A DNA stretch of 64,000 bases from Eubacterium sp. ER2 (lineage in GTDB: Bacteria; Bacillota; Clostridia; Lachnospirales; Lachnospiraceae), in the NCBI RefSeq assembly GCF_000765215.1, contig NZ_JPJE01000004.1, forward strand, positions 1-64,000. The letters run 5' to 3'. Below, in pieces: positions 17,401-24,781 of this stretch. Within the stretch, counting starts at the first letter, position 1. The number at the start of each line of letters is the position of its first letter. Both the position numbers and the translations under genes were made by a program. Under the pieces are notes generated by a model that was not told the DNA's origin, did not search any database, and worked only from the letters and a program-made list of their open reading frames with translations.

Positions 17401-17627
17401 TGCTCTACCACTTCCACTGTCAGAGGCTCAATGTAGACGCGGTCCGCGATATCCTTGTCCGTCATGATGGTGGCAGGGTTGGAATTGAGAAGGACAACCT
17501 CCAGTCCCTCCTCCTTCAGGGAACGGCATGCCTGTGTTCCCGCATAGTCAAATTCTGCCGCCTGACCGATGACGATCGGACCGGAACCGATAACCAGTAC
17601 TTTTTTAATATCTTTATTTCTAGGCAT
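14430..17627 (-). CDS. carB: Carbamoyl-phosphate synthase large subunit
   Basis: A 1065-residue enzyme of normal length that makes carbamoyl phosphate from bicarbonate, ATP and glutamine-derived ammonia for pyrimidine and arginine synthesis. It shows the duplicated architecture: two carbamoyl-phosphate synthase halves, each beginning with a nucleotide-binding motif (VLVIGSGPIVIGQAAEFDYA, then VLVLGSGPIRIGQGIEFDF) and an ATP-grasp domain. The last 130 residues or so form the allosteric MGS-like domain. The ATG overlaps the last base of carA (TAATG), so the subunits are translationally coupled. A strong terminator follows. Confidence 0.98.
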   Translation of the reverse strand: MPRNKDIKKVLVIGSGPIVIGQAAEFDYAGTQACRSLKEEGLEVVLLNSNPATIMTDKDIADRVYIEPLTVEVVEQLILKEKPDSVLPTLGGQAALNLAMELEENGFLKRNNVRLIGTTSETIKKAEDRLEFKTTMEKIGEPVAASLVVENVEDGIKFAEKIGYPVVLRPAYTLGGSGGGIAHDREQLVEILENGLRLSRVGQVLVERCIAGWKEIEYEVMRDSNGNCITVCNMENIDPVGVHTGDSIVVAPSQTLGDKEYQMLRTSALNIISELNITGGCNVQYALKPDSFEYCVIEVNPRVSRSSALASKATGYPIAKVAAKIALGYTLDEIKNAVTQKTYASFEPMLDYCVVKMPRLPFDKFISAKRTLTTQMKATGEVMSICDNFEGALMKAIRSLEQHVDSLMSYDFTALTREEILEKLEIVDDRRIWMIAEALRKGISYDEIYSITKIDKWFIDKIARLVEMEQTLKTKPLSAEILKEAKRMEFPDNVIADLTGNTERQIHDMRHEYGITASYKMVDTCAAEFAAATPYYYSVYGSENEVEETSGRKKVLVLGSGPIRIGQGIEFDFCSVHCTWAFSKEGYETIIVNNNPETVSTDFDIADKLYFEPLTPEDVESIVDLEKPDGAVVQFGGQTAIKLTESLMKMGVPILGTSAEDVDAAEDRELFDEILEKCGIPRPTGGTVFTAEEAKEVANRLGYPVLVRPSYVLGGQGMQIAINDHDIDEFIGIINRIAQDHPILVDKYLQGKEIEVDAVCDGEDILIPGIMEHIERAGIHSGDSISVYPAQSISEKTKKTIEEYTKKLAQSLHVIGLINIQFIVCGEDVYVIEVNPRSSRTVPYISKVTGIPIVPLATKVIIGHKLKDLGYTPGLQKEADYFAIKMPVFSFEKIRGADISLGPEMKSTGECLGIAKTFDEALYKAFLGAGIKLPKHKNMIITVRDEDKPEAVEIGRRFEKIGYKIFATRSTAEALQAGGVKAVPVNKIEQESPNLMDLILGHKIDLIIDTPPQGADRARDGFVIRRNAIETGVNVLTAIDTAEALITSLENTDIKKLTLIDIAKI

Positions 17628-18697
17628 TAGTTTGCTCCTTTCATCATATCCATAAACCTGTCAAACAGATACCCTGAGTCCTGTGGTCCCGGGCATGCCT
17701 CCGGATGGAACTGCACGGTAAAAATGTTCTTTCCGATATAGGAAAGTCCCTCGTTCGTGCCGTCATTGACATTGACAAAGGCCTCCTTCGCGATGGCCGG
17801 GTCAATGGTGGAGGCGTCCACTGCGTATCCGTGGTTCTGGGAAGAGATGTATACCCGGTTGTTGGTCAGATCCTTCACCGGATGGTTGCCTCCCCTGTGT
17901 CCGTATTTCAGCTTGTATGTCTTTGCTCCGTTTGCCAGGGCCATGAGCTGGTGTCCCAGGCAGATGGCAAAGATGGGGATGTCTGTCTCGTAGAGCTTTT
18001 TGATCTGAGCGATGATCTCCGTGCAGGTCTCCGGGTCTCCCGGGCCGTTGGAGAGCATGATGCCGTCCGGCCTGGAGGCGATGATCTCCTCAGCAGTCGT
18101 GTCCGCCGGGTAGATGGTCACCTGGCAGCCTCTCTTATTCAGAGATTTTGCGATGTTGTTCTTCGCGCCGAAATCCATCAGGGCCACCTTCGGTCCATTT
18201 CCCTCCAGAACATAGGGCTCCTGGCATGTCACCTTGGAGACTACGTCGCCCACTGTGTACGCGTGGAGCTTCGGAAGGATTTCATCCAGGTCATAATTCT
18301 CGTTGGTGGTGATCATTCCGTTCATAGTTCCCTTTTCCCTCAGGATCTTGGTGAGGGCGCGGGTGTCGATGCCTGCAATTCCCGGAATATCCTGCTCCTT
18401 TAAGAAGTCCTGGATGGTTCCCTCACAGCGGAAGTTGCTGGGCATCCTCGATAATTCTCTTACGATGTAACCGTCCGGCCATGCTTTCTTTGACTCCATG
18501 TCCGGTGTAATTCCGTAATTTCCAATCAATGGATAGGTCATAACTACGGCCTGTCCTGCGTAAGAAGGGTCAGTCAGCACCTCCAGGTAGCCTGTCATGG
18601 AGGTATTAAATACAATTTCACTTATCATGTCTTTCGTGGATCCGATGCTGGTTCCCGTAAAGACGGTTCCGTCTTCCAAAATAAGAAACGCTTTCAT
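17627..18697 (-). CDS. carA: Carbamoyl-phosphate synthase small subunit (glutaminase)
   Basis: A 356-residue glutamine amidotransferase subunit that feeds ammonia to CarB. The N-terminal CPSase_sm domain is followed by a class I glutaminase domain. Its nucleophile is the cysteine in IFAICLGHQLM, and the catalytic HxE is in VQFHPEACPGP. It is preceded by a long leader with a -35/-10 pair and a terminator-like hairpin. It is immediately followed by carB with a 1-bp overlap. Confidence 0.98.
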   Translation of the reverse strand: MKAFLILEDGTVFTGTSIGSTKDMISEIVFNTSMTGYLEVLTDPSYAGQAVVMTYPLIGNYGITPDMESKKAWPDGYIVRELSRMPSNFRCEGTIQDFLKEQDIPGIAGIDTRALTKILREKGTMNGMITTNENYDLDEILPKLHAYTVGDVVSKVTCQEPYVLEGNGPKVALMDFGAKNNIAKSLNKRGCQVTIYPADTTAEEIIASRPDGIMLSNGPGDPETCTEIIAQIKKLYETDIPIFAICLGHQLMALANGAKTYKLKYGHRGGNHPVKDLTNNRVYISSQNHGYAVDASTIDPAIAKEAFVNVNDGTNEGLSYIGKNIFTVQFHPEACPGPQDSGYLFDRFMDMMKGAN

Positions 18698-18786
18698 TTA
18701 TTCACCTTTTCCCTTCAAAATGTTTTCATGTAAAATGCGAAGATTGTTCTGCCAGCCAGAGCGCGCTCCATATTTCCGGGCGAAAT

Positions 18787-18819
18787 AAAAGGCAGTATGT
18801 GCAAGCACAACTGCCTTTT
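18787..18819 (-). promoter_or_regulatory. Terminator-like hairpin in the carA leader (possible attenuator)
   Basis: GGCAGT/ACTGCC and GTGC/GCAC arms (18791-18802 with 18805-18815) make a stable hairpin flanked by A4 and T4. On the minus strand it is followed by TTTTATTT, as in an intrinsic terminator. It lies between the carA promoter and the start codon. No PyrR-binding consensus was seen. A 32-codon reading frame, starting at an ATG just after GGGGGAG, runs over the hairpin and could be a leader peptide. Confidence 0.5.
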
Positions 18820-18865
18820 AACATTTCTCCCCCAGCGACAAATCATGTCTCCACAAATTGTATAG

Positions 18866-18894
18866 ATTATACTACAAATTAGGACAATTTTCAA
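18866..18894 (-). promoter_or_regulatory. carAB promoter
   Basis: On the minus strand TTGAAA (18894-18889) and TATAAT (18871-18866) are separated by 17 bp, a near-consensus sigma-A promoter. A TTGTA...TACAA inverted repeat (18858-18877) overlaps the -10, which may be an operator. The start would be near 18859, giving a leader of about 160 nt. Confidence 0.75.
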
Positions 18895-18909
18895 CCGATA
18901 AAATAGATT

Positions 18910-20178
18910 TTATTCGTACTCCCAGTACATCGTGATCTTGTCAAGGCTTTCATCGTCCCGGTAGGAGTACCGCACCGTGCCGATACCGTACAGGTGCGCC
19001 AGGTTTCTGGCCGCCCGGTCAGCCAGGTCTGTCAGCACCTCCTCCCGGGCCTGCCGGTAGACCTCAGGCCCGGAAAATTTCAGCACGGTTCGTTCCTCCC
19101 CCGCCGCGATGGACCGGTTCATTGCCTGCAGGATGGTCTCCGGATCATAGTTTTCATAGTACATGCCGTTCACCACATAGTAATTGTAAGCCATAGTATT
19201 GCAGGCCGGGAGCTCCTGGTCGCTGTCCGGCGTGTGGGTCTGAAAAAGCTGTGTGTCGTCGCAGCACATGTAGTCGTAGGCAATCTCCGGGTTCTCCTCC
19301 TGCCGGTAGACCGGGTCGCCCCAGGTGGCGTCCACATAGCAGTACTGATCCTGGCACCTGACCAGGTTCCAGGCATGGCCGCCTTCCCCTGACTGGGAGA
19401 CGGCTGTACCGCTGACATAGGTGCAGAACACGCCCAGACGCTCCAGCAGGTACTGCACAGCCTTGGCGTAGCCGGCGCACACAGACCGCTTTCCAACAAA
19501 CACGCTGTAAATATTCTGATTGTCCTCCGCCGTCAGGTCGTACTCCACGCCGCGGATCACATACTCGTACACGTACAGGATTTTCTCATAATCTCCTGCC
19601 TGGCTGTCTATCCCTGCCAGGCATCTGGCCGCCTCCTCCTCGATCTGTCTCCGGCGCTCCTCCTTTTCCTCCTCCGTGCAGTTGTACTCCGGCCGCAGAG
19701 AGGCGCTGCTGCCGGAAAGGCCAAAGGAGGCGCTGCTTGTCACCACGCTGCCGGCCCCGTCGCACCAGAATAGTTCCGGATAGTCCTTCATGACCAGGCC
19801 GTACAGACGGTCGATCTCCTCTGTGGATGCGTCATCCAGCTCTATCTCCTCCTGAAAGTCCAGAAGTCCGTCCCGTATCTTCCCGTAGACCTCCTTCTCC
19901 TTCTCATTCAGCTGCTGAAAATAGTATTTTTCTGTCCCGGCAGTTTCCCCGGACGCCTCACCGCCTTCTCCCTCTCCAGTTTCTCCCTCTTCGGCCTGCG
20001 CCTGCCCGCCGTCCTCCGGGGCCGGCTCCTCCAGGGCCGCCGTCTCCATGACTTTGCCCTGCCGCGCCCTTAAAAGGGCGGCAATGCTGTCCCCGCAGCC
20101 AAAAAGAACCGCCCCGGCCACAGCCGCCAGGAGCAGGCAGAGCAGCCCCCATCCTCTTTTCTTTTTTCTTCTATTCAT
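18910..20178 (-). CDS. Transglutaminase-like secreted protein, probable lipoprotein
   Basis: A 422-residue exported protein. A basic start and hydrophobic helix (residues 10-26) end in LFGC, an imperfect lipobox with Cys28. An acidic, Gly/Glu-rich linker (about 48-82) and a helical domain follow. The C-terminal half is a transglutaminase-like cysteine protease fold with the full triad: Cys234 (SVCAGYAKA), His268 (GGHAWNLV) and Asp283 (YVDATWGD). In clostridia such proteins are surface or spore-associated, with unknown substrates. It is divergent from the SleC-like gene, and both start regions carry the same CATATACT box, suggesting linked sporulation-time expression. That link is inference. 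Confidence 0.8.
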   Translation of the reverse strand: MNRRKKKRGWGLLCLLLAAVAGAVLFGCGDSIAALLRARQGKVMETAALEEPAPEDGGQAQAEEGETGEGEGGEASGETAGTEKYYFQQLNEKEKEVYGKIRDGLLDFQEEIELDDASTEEIDRLYGLVMKDYPELFWCDGAGSVVTSSASFGLSGSSASLRPEYNCTEEEKEERRRQIEEEAARCLAGIDSQAGDYEKILYVYEYVIRGVEYDLTAEDNQNIYSVFVGKRSVCAGYAKAVQYLLERLGVFCTYVSGTAVSQSGEGGHAWNLVRCQDQYCYVDATWGDPVYRQEENPEIAYDYMCCDDTQLFQTHTPDSDQELPACNTMAYNYYVVNGMYYENYDPETILQAMNRSIAAGEERTVLKFSGPEVYRQAREEVLTDLADRAARNLAHLYGIGTVRYSYRDDESLDKITMYWEYE

Positions 20179-20244
20179 ATGGCAGAACTCCCGCTGTATT
20201 TTTCATAAGCCGGTCAGGCCGGCATTTTTTGCGTATCCAAATAT

Positions 20245-20295
20245 AGTATATGAAAATTTTCGTTTTTTCACAATCTGAATTTTCCCTCATATACT
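20245..20295. promoter_or_regulatory. Paired CATATACT boxes, possible divergent sigma-E/K-type promoters
   Basis: CATATACT occurs on the plus strand at 20288-20295 and, as its exact inverse AGTATATG, at 20245-20252. The plus copy has AC 16 bp upstream (20270-20271), close to the sporulation sigma-K pattern AC-N16-CATANNNTA (last base differs). The minus copy matches CATANNNTA fully but lacks a clear -35. They face away from each other toward the SleC-like gene and the transglutaminase-like gene. Confidence 0.4.
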
Positions 20296-20330
20296 GACAG
20301 TGACAAAACATTGCGCCCGGGAGGTTAACT

Positions 20331-21569
20331 ATGCCTTCTTCCATAGGAAAACTGAAAATCAACGTCACCTCAGAAATAAACGGGTATCCGGTCTCCGGAG
20401 CCGACATCCGCATCTCCTACACCGGCATCCCTGACAACATACTGGAGGAGACTTCCACCGACAGCTCCGGCCAGACCGAGACACTGGAGCTGGACGCGCC
20501 GCCCGTGGAGTACAGCCTGGATGTAGATTCCGATGAGCAGCCCTACTCCGAGTACACCATCCTTGCCAGCGCCCCGGGATTTGAGACGATCAGCATAGCA
20601 GGGGCCGAGATCCTGGGAGATGTGACTGCCATCCAGAACATAAGGATGCGCCCCTCCGACTCCACAGACAGCCGGGAGGAGCGCTTTGTGATCCCCGCCC
20701 ACACTCTCTACGGGAACTATCCTCCCAAAATACCGGAGGATGAAATCAAGCCGGTAAATGAGACCGGAGAGATCGTTCTGAGCCGGGTGGTGGTGCCGGA
20801 GTACATCGTGGTCCACGACGGCAGCCCCAGGGACAGCACAGCCCGGAATTACTATGTAAAATACAAGGATTACATCAAGAACGTGGCCTCCAGCGAAATC
20901 TACGCCACCTGGCCCGCCAACACCATCCGGGCCAACGTGCTGGCCATTATGTCCTTCACCCTGAACCGGGTGTACACGGAATGGTACAGGAACCAGGGCT
21001 ATGATTTCACCATCACCTCCTCCACGGCCTTTGACCACAAATGGATCCCCGAGAGAAATGTGTACGACACCATCTCCGTCATCGTGGATGAGCTATTCGC
21101 AGATTATCTCTCACGCCCCAATGTGCGCCAGCCCATCCTGACCCAGTACTGCGACGGCCGTCAGGTCCAGTGCCCGAACTGGATGACGCAGTGGGGATCC
21201 AAGTCCCTGGGGGACCAGGGCTATACGCCCATCGAGATCCTCCGCTACTACTACGGGGACGACATGTACATCAACACAGCCGAGGCCATCTCCGGCATCC
21301 CCTCCTCCTGGCCGGGCTACAATCTGGAGGAGGGCTCCTCGGGAGCCAAGGTGCGCCAGCTGCAGGAGCAGCTGAACGTCATCGCCGGGGCCTATCCGGC
21401 CCTCCCGAAGCTGGGTGCAGACGGCATCTACGGCCCTGCCACGGCAGAGGCGGTGAGGAAATTCCAGAGCGTCTTCGGCCTTCCACAGACCGGGATCACA
21501 GACTATCCCACCTGGTACAAGATTTCCGAAATCTATGTGGGCGTCTCCCGGATCGCGGAGCTGACGTGA
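20331..21569 (+). CDS. SleC-like protein with SpoIID and peptidoglycan-binding domains
   Basis: A 412-residue protein with three parts. The N-terminal beta-sandwich (about 1-110) resembles a carboxypeptidase regulatory or pre-domain. The middle part (about 150-310) is SpoIID/LytB-like, with the family's catalytic-type glutamate at Glu189 in ASSEIYATWP, followed by the alternating helix ending FTLNRVYT. The C-terminal domain (about 330-405) is a PG_binding_1 peptidoglycan-binding module (DGIYGPATAEAVRKFQ). This order matches clostridial SleC spore-cortex lytic enzymes, which cut cortex peptidoglycan during germination. No signal peptide is visible. A sporulation-type -10 lies upstream. No Csp protease gene is nearby. 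Confidence 0.7.
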   Translation: MPSSIGKLKINVTSEINGYPVSGADIRISYTGIPDNILEETSTDSSGQTETLELDAPPVEYSLDVDSDEQPYSEYTILASAPGFETISIAGAEILGDVTAIQNIRMRPSDSTDSREERFVIPAHTLYGNYPPKIPEDEIKPVNETGEIVLSRVVVPEYIVVHDGSPRDSTARNYYVKYKDYIKNVASSEIYATWPANTIRANVLAIMSFTLNRVYTEWYRNQGYDFTITSSTAFDHKWIPERNVYDTISVIVDELFADYLSRPNVRQPILTQYCDGRQVQCPNWMTQWGSKSLGDQGYTPIEILRYYYGDDMYINTAEAISGIPSSWPGYNLEEGSSGAKVRQLQEQLNVIAGAYPALPKLGADGIYGPATAEAVRKFQSVFGLPQTGITDYPTWYKISEIYVGVSRIAELT

Positions 21570-21618
21570 AGAGAGACCGTTTATGGCATATAACATCGCT
21601 TATCCGGGAGGAAAAGAA

Positions 21619-21645
21619 ACAGACCGCGGAAGTTCCGCGGTCTGT
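21619..21645. terminator. Bidirectional terminator between converging genes
   Basis: A 13-bp perfect stem (21619-21631 with 21633-21645, core AGACCGCGGAA) with a minimal loop lies between the converging SleC-like and oadA-like genes. T-rich sequence follows on both strands, CTTATCTCTTTT on plus and TTTCTTTTCC on minus. Confidence 0.8.
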
Positions 21646-21665
21646 CTTATCTCTTTTATACTGTT

Positions 21666-23081
21666 TTACACCGGATAGCTTCCGCTCTCTGTGTCTGCCA
21701 CAGTGGGGTCGATCTTCGTCTGCTGTGCCTCCCGGTACTTGAAGAAGTCCACGGCAACCTGCGGGAAGAGTGCGTATGTCAGCACGTCCTCATCCTGCTG
21801 GATCCACTGCTCACACTCTTTTCTGAGAGTGTCCAGCTCATCCGGGATCAGGTCCGCCGGACGGCATGTGATGATCTCGGGATTATCGCCCAGCACCTTC
21901 TTAACCACATCCGGATTGAAGGGCTTTACGGTAGCTCCGTACTTTCCGCTTAAGACATCCTTTGTCTCCTTTGTGGCCATCTTGTAGCGCTCGCCCATCA
22001 GCACGTTGAACACGGCCTGTGTTCCCACGATCTGAGAGGACGGTGTAACGAGGGGCGGCTCACCCAGATCCTTGCGGACTCTCGGCACTTCCTCCAGAAC
22101 CTCGTAGTATTTGTCCTCAGCTCCCTGCTCTTTCAGCTGGGATGTCAGGTTGGAGAGCATGCCTCCGGGTACCTGGTAGAGGAGTGTCTTGATGTTAACG
22201 CCAAGGTTCTTCGGATTGAGAAGACCGCTGTCCAGAGCCTCGTCCCTGATCGGGCGGAAGTAATCCGCGATCTCTGCCAGAAGCTTCTGATCCAGTCCTG
22301 TGTCGTAGGGTGTGCCCTTGAAGGTCTCCACCATAACCTCTGTGGCCGGCTGGGAGGTTCCCAGCGCGAACGGGGAGATGGCTGTGTCAATGACATCCAC
22401 GCCCGCCTCAACAGCCTTCAGATATGTCATGGAAGCCACACCGGATGTATAGTGGGTGTGGAGCTGGATCGGGAGGTCAACTGCCTCCTTCATAGCGGAG
22501 ATCAGCTCTGTAGCCTTGTAGGGCAGAAGAAGTCCTGCCATGTCCTTGATACAGATGGAGTTTGCGCCCATATCCTCGATCCTCTTCGCAATGTCGATCC
22601 AGTAGTCCAGGGTGTAAGCGTCGCCGATGGTGTAGGAAAGAGCCACCTGGGCGTCCGCTTTCTCCTTGTTGGCAGCCTTGACTGCGGTCTGGAGATTGCG
22701 GAGGTCATTCATACAGTCAAAGATACGGATGATGTCAATTCCGTTTGCGACTGATTTCTGAACAAAATACTCAACAACGTCGTCTGCGTAGGGACGGTAG
22801 CCAAGGATATTCTGTCCTCTGAAGAGCATCTGCAGCTTTGTATTCTTAAAGCCGTCCCGGAATTTTCTGAGGCGGTCCCACGGATCTTCCTTCAGGAAAC
22901 GAAGGGACGCGTCAAAGGTAGCTCCGCCCCAGCACTCTACGGAGTGGTAGCCCACCTGGTCCATCTTGTCGATGATAGGCAGCATCTGCTCTGTCGTCAT
23001 ACGGGTGGCGATCAGAGACTGATGTGCGTCACGCAGAATGGTTTCTGTTATTTTCACTGGTTTTTTCTGAATTTCTGCCAT
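21666..23081 (-). CDS. OadA/5S-type biotin-dependent carboxyltransferase
   Basis: A 471-residue carboxyltransferase of the oxaloacetate decarboxylase alpha / pyruvate carboxylase B / transcarboxylase 5S family. The HMGL-like barrel starts with ETILRDAHQSL and holds the metal and lysine motifs (FDCMNDLRN, HTHYTSG). A PYC_OADA conserved domain follows. The biotinyl domain usually fused to OadA is absent; a separate biotin carrier lies upstream in the operon. The ATG at 23079-23081 has a GGAGG site 8 nt away and is preferred over one 15 bp upstream. It transfers carboxyl groups between biotin and pyruvate/oxaloacetate. Last gene of the operon. Confidence 0.92.
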   Translation of the reverse strand: MAEIQKKPVKITETILRDAHQSLIATRMTTEQMLPIIDKMDQVGYHSVECWGGATFDASLRFLKEDPWDRLRKFRDGFKNTKLQMLFRGQNILGYRPYADDVVEYFVQKSVANGIDIIRIFDCMNDLRNLQTAVKAANKEKADAQVALSYTIGDAYTLDYWIDIAKRIEDMGANSICIKDMAGLLLPYKATELISAMKEAVDLPIQLHTHYTSGVASMTYLKAVEAGVDVIDTAISPFALGTSQPATEVMVETFKGTPYDTGLDQKLLAEIADYFRPIRDEALDSGLLNPKNLGVNIKTLLYQVPGGMLSNLTSQLKEQGAEDKYYEVLEEVPRVRKDLGEPPLVTPSSQIVGTQAVFNVLMGERYKMATKETKDVLSGKYGATVKPFNPDVVKKVLGDNPEIITCRPADLIPDELDTLRKECEQWIQQDEDVLTYALFPQVAVDFFKYREAQQTKIDPTVADTESGSYPV

Positions 23082-23153
23082 TATTTCTTCCTCCATTATA
23101 TTCTATTCAAATGACCGGCTCCGGCCGTCTTCCCAGGCCGGAGAAGCCGGCTT

Positions 23154-24305
23154 TTACATCACTCCGAAGATAGCCATAAAGGTTCCGGCCACGACCGCCG
23201 TACCGATAACTCCGGCCACGTTCGGTCCCATGGCATGCATCAGAAGGAAGTTCGTGGGATCATATTCCGCGCCCACCTTCTGGGATACCCTGGCCGCCAT
23301 AGGCACGGCAGACACGCCGGCTGATCCGATCAGCGGGTTGATCTTTCCTCCGGACACCACGCACATGATCTTTCCGAGCACCACGCCTCCGGCCGTACCG
23401 AATATGAAGGCCACAAGTCCGAGGGCTACGATCTTCAGCGTATCCAGGTTGAGGAACGCCTCCGCGCTTGTGGTTGCGCCGACGGATGTGCCCAGCAGGA
23501 TAACTACGATGTACATCAGAGCGTTGGATGCCGTCTCTGTCAGCTGCCTTACCACGCCGCACTCACGGAACAGGTTGCCCAGCATAAGCATACCTACAAG
23601 GGGTGCTGTGGTGGGAAGGATCATACATACCACGATGGTAACGATAATGGGGAAGAGGATCCTCTCCAGCTTAGATACGGGCCGGAGCTGCTCCATCTTG
23701 ATCTTCCTCTCCTTATCCGTGGTCAAAAGCTTCATAACCGGCGGCTGGATAATGGGAACCAGCGCCATGTAGGAGTAAGCCGCCACGGCGATAGGCCCCA
23801 GGATCGCTGTCTGCTGCAGCTTTCCGGCAAGGAAGATGGATGTGGGGCCGTCCGCTCCGCCGATGATGGCGATAGCCGCAGCCGCCTTGTCCGAAAATCC
23901 CATGGCCATAGCGCCAAGGTAAGCGGTGAAAATACCGAACTGCGCTGCCGCGCCCATCAGGAAGCTGGTAGGGTTGGCGATCAGCGGTCCGAAGTCCGTC
24001 ATGGCTCCTACACCGAGGAAGATCAGTGACGGAAGGATGGACCACTCGTCCAGTACATAGAAATAATAGAGAAGACCTCCTGTGCCGTTGGCCGCGTCCT
24101 CCGCATGCAGCATGATATCCGGATAGATATTGACAAGCAGCATACCGAAGGCGATGGGTACAAGCAGCAGAGGTTCAAATCCATGTTTTATTGCAAGATA
24201 CAGGAAAAAGCATGCAACAGCGATCATGACCAGGTTTCCCCATGTAAGGTTGAGGAAGGCCGTCTGCTGCACGAGGTTTCCCAATGTCGTTAATATATAA
24301 TCCAT
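23154..24305 (-). CDS. oadB: Sodium-pumping decarboxylase beta subunit (OadB/MmdB/GcdB)
   Basis: A 383-residue integral membrane protein with about nine to eleven hydrophobic helices. It carries the family motif GGADGPTSIFLAG. Asp152 in that motif corresponds to the residue needed for sodium and proton movement in OadB. This subunit decarboxylates carboxybiotin and exports sodium ions. OadB, MmdB and GcdB cannot be separated by motif, so the symbol is generic. It sits between the biotin carrier and the OadA-like gene. Confidence 0.93.
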   Translation of the reverse strand: MDYILTTLGNLVQQTAFLNLTWGNLVMIAVACFFLYLAIKHGFEPLLLVPIAFGMLLVNIYPDIMLHAEDAANGTGGLLYYFYVLDEWSILPSLIFLGVGAMTDFGPLIANPTSFLMGAAAQFGIFTAYLGAMAMGFSDKAAAAIAIIGGADGPTSIFLAGKLQQTAILGPIAVAAYSYMALVPIIQPPVMKLLTTDKERKIKMEQLRPVSKLERILFPIIVTIVVCMILPTTAPLVGMLMLGNLFRECGVVRQLTETASNALMYIVVILLGTSVGATTSAEAFLNLDTLKIVALGLVAFIFGTAGGVVLGKIMCVVSGGKINPLIGSAGVSAVPMAARVSQKVGAEYDPTNFLLMHAMGPNVAGVIGTAVVAGTFMAIFGVM

Positions 24306-24367
24306 TTTTTAACCTCCAGTCGTGTTTCAAAAGTTTCCCAGCAGATGCAGCGGGTCCGCTGCCCTGT

Positions 24368-24754
24368 TTAGTTCAGTGTAGCCAGTACCGCGCCTGCCTC
24401 TACGGCATCGCCCACAGCCACATCAATGCTGGCAACTGTTCCGTCCTCCGGTGCCACGATGGGGATTTCCATTTTCATAGCCTCAATGATGACAACCGCA
24501 TCGCCGCGCTTTACGGCCTGGCCTACATTCGCCTCGATCTTAAATACCTTTCCGGCTGCTCCTGCCTTCACCTGGATGGATCCTGCTCCTGCTGCCGGGG
24601 CCGGTGCCGGTGCGGGCGCTGCCGCGGGTGCCTTCGGTGCGGGCGCTGCCGGTGCCTTCGGTGCCGGTGCCGCTGCGGGCGCCGCTCCTGCCGCCTTCTC
24701 CTCAACCGTTACATCATATACATTTCCATTTACTGTGATTGTGTAATTTTTCAT
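24368..24754 (-). CDS. Biotin carboxyl carrier protein
   Basis: A 128-residue carrier. The short N-terminal domain (MKNYTITVNGNVYDVTVEE) is followed by an Ala/Pro/Lys-rich flexible linker (about 21-56) and a biotinyl domain with EAMKME, where Lys94 is the predicted biotinylation site. Size and layout closely resemble the 1.3S subunit of propionibacterial transcarboxylase and the gamma/MmdC subunits of sodium-pump decarboxylases. The low-complexity linker is strongly G+C-rich and repetitive at DNA level. It shuttles carboxybiotin between carboxyltransferase(s) and the membrane beta subunit. Confidence 0.95.
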   Translation of the reverse strand: MKNYTITVNGNVYDVTVEEKAAGAAPAAAPAPKAPAAPAPKAPAAAPAPAPAPAAGAGSIQVKAGAAGKVFKIEANVGQAVKRGDAVVIIEAMKMEIPIVAPEDGTVASIDVAVGDAVEAGAVLATLN

Positions 24755-24781
24755 TTTTATATCCTCCTGATCCGGTTATGC

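Noticed and set aside
18700-18860. PyrR-type RNA-binding site in the carA leader
   Set aside because: I searched the leader by eye for the PyrR consensus and found no match.
20209-20230. GCCGG/CCGGC hairpin followed by T6 on the plus strand
   Set aside because: It looks like a terminator, but it faces away from any gene end: only the start of the minus-strand transglutaminase gene is nearby. I do not assign a role.
24168-24184. GGTTCAAATCC-like word resembling a tRNA T-arm
   Set aside because: It lies inside oadB, and no cloverleaf can be built around it.
24590-24700. Short tandem repeats as a CRISPR or satellite array
   Set aside because: This is the Ala/Pro/Lys linker of the biotin carrier protein; repeats follow codon periodicity and have no spacers.
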